This document shows positions 4,615 through 6,804 of a stretch of 6,804 nt of DNA, one piece after another. The DNA is from JBKHHU01 sp046539045 (lineage in GTDB: Bacteria; Planctomycetota; Phycisphaerae; SM23-33): assembly GCA_046539045.1 (NCBI GenBank), contig JBKHHU010000184.1:1-6804 (forward strand), read 5' to 3'. The notes beneath the pieces were generated by a model. It was not told the origin of the DNA. It was given only the letters and a program-made list of their open reading frames with translations, and ran no database searches. Made by a program: the position numbers and the translations under genes. Each line of letters begins with the position of its first letter. The stretch's first letter is position 1.

Positions 4615-6624
4615 TCAGTCCATCCGGCCCTTGCGGGGGAGCCTTACGGTAAATGTCGTTCCCGTCGGGCCTTTCGACGCGTCCGCGTTCGTGTCGACCG
4701 TAATGTCTCCACGGTGCATCTTAACGATTCCGTACGTCACCGCCAGCCCCAGCCCGGTTCCCTTGCCGATCTGCTTGGTGGTGAAGAACGGTTCGAAAAT
4801 CTTCTTCATGTTCTCATCGGGTATCCCCCAGCCGGTGTCGGCCACGGCCACCTGCACGCTTTCATCGTCCCCGGCGACCTTCACGTCCAGCCGTCCGCCG
4901 TCGGGCATGGCTGCGTAGGCGTTGGTCACCAGGTTCGCCAGCACCTGCAGGATCTGGTCGCGGTCGACCTCCGCTACCGCGCTGCCGGACTCGCTGACCA
5001 CGTCCACGTCGATGTTCTCCGGTGCAGGGTAAGCGGTGACCACCTGGTCGACCAGCCCGCGAAGGTCGGTCGGCTGGTGGACGACCTTGTTCTGCCGGGC
5101 GAAGTCCAGCAGGCCGGCGACGATCTTCTTGCAGCGGTCGGCCTGCTCGGCGATCATCTTCAGGTCCTCGTGATGCGAGGACTTCTCGGGGGCCTCTTCC
5201 AGCAACAGGTGAGCGTACATCAGCACCACGCCCAGCGGGTTGTTGACTTCGTGGGCGATGCCCGCCGCCAGCTGACCCATGCTCGCGAGCTTCTCGCTCT
5301 GGACCAGCGCTTCCTGGGCGTTGGCCAGCTGCTCGTTGCTGATCGCCAACTCGTCGACGGTCGTGTTCAACTGCTCGATCGTATGCGGCAGGCACATCTC
5401 CGACTCAGCCAGGCCCTTGAAAATGGCCGTGGCATGGTCGCGACAGGTCTCGTACCCGCACGCGCCGCAGTTGAGTTCGTCTTCCGGCCGCTCTTTGCCC
5501 ATCCGGGCCATGATCAGGCGGATTTCTTCTTCGAACGGCACGGGAATCCGCTGGTCGTCCGGGTTGTATTTCCGCGACAGGTTCAGGTCGTCGAACTCCG
5601 CCATCCGGGCTTCGTACTGCTCGGGCGTTTCGTCCTGCACGCGAGATCGGGCGTACCGGCTCACCTCCCGACGACGACGGAAGGCCGACGTCTGGGCGGT
5701 CATGCCCGCGCCCATAATGCAGCCGTTGCAGCAGAGCACCTCCAGCAGCCGGGCGTTGCATTCGTCGGTCTCGAATTCCTTGATCACCTCGGTGAAGCTC
5801 GTCCTGCCGTCGGCAGCGACCACGTCGCCGGTAATCAGGTCCTCGGTCAGGTTCGCCGCCTGCAGCAGGCCTCGACTGATCGCGAAGACCGACCCGATGC
5901 CCGCGTGCGGCTCGTCAAAATCGCTCGGCTCAACATCTTTCGGATCGATCGCCCGAATCCGCAGCATCCGCTGCAGTTCGTCGAACGTCAAAGCCGCAGA
6001 GAGTTCATCCGGCAGCAGCTTGCTGGCGGCCTCGCCTTTCTTGGCAATGCACGGGCCGATGAACACCACGCGGATGTCCTTGCCGTACTCGCGCTTGATC
6101 GCCCGGGCCGCAGCCACCATCGGGCTGACGATCGGCGCCAGCTGGTCGGTCAGTTCCGGATGGTATTTCTCGACATAGGCGACGATCGCCGGGCAGCTGG
6201 TGGCGATATACCGCTCGCCGTCGCCGGAGTCGTTCAGCAGTTTCGCATACCGTCGGGCGACAAGGTCGGCCCCGAAGGCAACCTCGTTGACGTAGTCAAA
6301 CCCGAGCTCCCGCAGCATCGCGACCACGGCCTGTGGGTCGACGCCGACGAACTCCGCCGGGAAACTCGGAGCCAGACAGGCAGCCACCTTCTTGTGCGAG
6401 CCGAGCAGCGCCTCCACCGTTGCGATGGAGTTATATACCTGCTTGGCGTGCTGAGAGCAGACGCGGACGCAGTTACCGCACCCGATGCACCGTTCGGTGA
6501 TGACCTCGGCCTGTCCGTCGGCGATGCGGATCGCCTTGGCAGGACATTCGCGGACGCAGGTATAGCAGACCCTGCACCGCTCCTTGATCGTCGTCACCAG
6601 CGGAATGTTCTCGCTGCCCTTCAT
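4615..6624 (-). CDS. Sensory [FeFe]-hydrogenase domain fused to histidine kinase (HydS-like)
   Basis: 669 residues, soluble, cytosolic. Domains in order: two ferredoxin [4Fe-4S] motifs (C17, C20, C23, C27; C46, C49, C52, C56); an Fe-hydrogenase large-subunit domain (about 80-310); a linker; a four-Cys Fe-S domain of the CGxCGYxxC type (C386, C389, C394, C411; cf. PF04060); a coiled coil (about 414-446); HisKA with H458 (GIAHEVNNPLG); and HATPase_c with N-box N568, DTGWGIP (596-602), F-box FEPFFTTK and G2 box GKGTGLGLAV (620-629). H-cluster ligands are recognisable: C144 (TSCP), C192 (GPCIAKKGE), C299 and C302. They differ from catalytic enzymes (TSCCP, MPCxxK, CxGGC): the proton-relay Cys is Ser143, both conserved Met are replaced, and the last motif is one residue shorter. 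The ExxN phosphatase motif after H458 is intact. It probably senses H2 or redox state and phosphorylates the receiver encoded next. The start has GGAAAG six bases upstream. Confidence 0.93.
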   Translation of the reverse strand: MKGSENIPLVTTIKERCRVCYTCVRECPAKAIRIADGQAEVITERCIGCGNCVRVCSQHAKQVYNSIATVEALLGSHKKVAACLAPSFPAEFVGVDPQAVVAMLRELGFDYVNEVAFGADLVARRYAKLLNDSGDGERYIATSCPAIVAYVEKYHPELTDQLAPIVSPMVAAARAIKREYGKDIRVVFIGPCIAKKGEAASKLLPDELSAALTFDELQRMLRIRAIDPKDVEPSDFDEPHAGIGSVFAISRGLLQAANLTEDLITGDVVAADGRTSFTEVIKEFETDECNARLLEVLCCNGCIMGAGMTAQTSAFRRRREVSRYARSRVQDETPEQYEARMAEFDDLNLSRKYNPDDQRIPVPFEEEIRLIMARMGKERPEDELNCGACGYETCRDHATAIFKGLAESEMCLPHTIEQLNTTVDELAISNEQLANAQEALVQSEKLASMGQLAAGIAHEVNNPLGVVLMYAHLLLEEAPEKSSHHEDLKMIAEQADRCKKIVAGLLDFARQNKVVHQPTDLRGLVDQVVTAYPAPENIDVDVVSESGSAVAEVDRDQILQVLANLVTNAYAAMPDGGRLDVKVAGDDESVQVAVADTGWGIPDENMKKIFEPFFTTKQIGKGTGLGLAVTYGIVKMHRGDITVDTNADASKGPTGTTFTVRLPRKGRMD

Positions 6625-6626
6625 TC

Positions 6627-6641
6627 GAATCTTTCCGATTC
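6627..6641 (-). promoter_or_regulatory. Small inverted repeat enclosing the probable RBS of the sensor gene
   Basis: The minus strand reads GAATC-GGAAA-GATTC just before the ATG at 6624, a 5-base stem with the Shine-Dalgarno-like GGAAA in its loop. The presented loop could favour ribosome access, or the stem could hinder it. It is short and may be chance. Confidence 0.3.
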
Positions 6642-6709
6642 ACACCTCGGGGATCTTTTCGTTCGGCTTCCTCGTTTTATTTCTTCCCGCATGCACTTCG
6701 CGCGGTTAC

Positions 6710-6733
6710 GCCCAGGGATCCGGATCCCTGGGC
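6710..6733. repeat. Perfect 24-base palindrome (hairpin A)
   Basis: GCCCAGGGATCC (6710-6721) is followed directly by its exact reverse complement (6722-6733), giving a 10-pair stem with a CCGG loop if extruded or transcribed. It lies 86 bases upstream of the sensor start codon. No T-run on either side argues against a simple terminator. It looks like a REP-type palindrome paired with hairpin B, 19 bases away. Confidence 0.75.
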
Positions 6734-6752
6734 TTGTCGTTCGGGTGTTCCG

Positions 6753-6778
6753 CATGGTGGGTCTCCCGACCCACCATG
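6753..6778. repeat. Perfect 11-base-stem hairpin (hairpin B)
   Basis: CATGGTGGGTC (6753-6763), loop TCCC, then the exact complement GACCCACCATG (6768-6778). Its proximity to hairpin A and similar build suggest a two-hairpin mobile or REP-like unit between operons, possibly also punctuating transcripts from a gene beyond 6804. The rest of 6625-6804 shows no gene and no promoter that I can name with confidence. Confidence 0.75.
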
Positions 6779-6804
6779 TTCACACTTCATGCATCCTGCT
6801 CCGT

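Noticed and set aside
6642..6709. Promoter for the operon, including AT-rich AAATAAAAC as a -10
   Set aside because: No matching -35 or sigma-54 pair at proper spacing; promoter motifs of the likely host group are not well enough defined to call one.
6706..6777. 24-codon minus-strand frame beginning in hairpin B and ending after hairpin A
   Set aside because: Its codons are dictated by two perfect palindromes and there is no clear ribosome binding site; a leader peptide is not excluded but unsupported.

Overview
The window is GC-rich and carries one compact, entirely minus-strand gene cluster, read from high to low coordinates: a cytosolic sensor made of a divergent [FeFe]-hydrogenase domain fused to a histidine kinase (6624-4615), a stand-alone receiver protein (4542-4141), a receiver-first hybrid histidine kinase (4128-2953), and the [FeFe]-hydrogenase maturation radical-SAM enzymes HydE (2972-1917) and HydG (1893-469). 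Gaps are 72, 12, -20 (overlap) and 23 bases, so the last four genes are probably co-translated on one transcript, and the first very likely belongs to it too.

The genes fit one theme. HydE and HydG help build the organic/CO/CN part of the H-cluster. The first gene keeps the cysteines needed to hold an H-cluster, but the catalytic surroundings are altered and the protein continues into a kinase, as expected of a sensory rather than a turnover hydrogenase. Its signal (H2, or redox state reported through its three ferredoxin-like or Fe-S cysteine sets) should pass by phosphotransfer to the receiver and perhaps to the receiver-kinase. Neither receiver carries a DNA-binding or enzymatic output domain, so the final output is not in this window. 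HydF, the scaffold GTPase, and any catalytic hydrogenase are also absent.

The flanks are non-coding and full of structure. Bases 1-468 hold two tandem copies (180 and 197 bases) plus a partial third copy of a complex repeat. It is built from short TTCGTGG- and TTCGCG-like words at 9-12-base spacing, inverted arms and a hairpin of about 90 bases, followed by a second word-type repeat around GCCTC. Bases 6625-6804, upstream of the sensor gene, hold two perfect palindromic hairpins and a small inverted repeat around the probable ribosome binding site.

Organism: an anaerobic or facultatively fermenting bacterium with high GC. The TTCGTGG/GCCTC word repeats ending in TAA(A) remind me of intergenic repeats in Planctomycetota and related PVC genomes, so an anaerobic planctomycete (Phycisphaerae-like) is my best guess. 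This is recollection of style, not a search result; a deltaproteobacterial-type anaerobe is possible.
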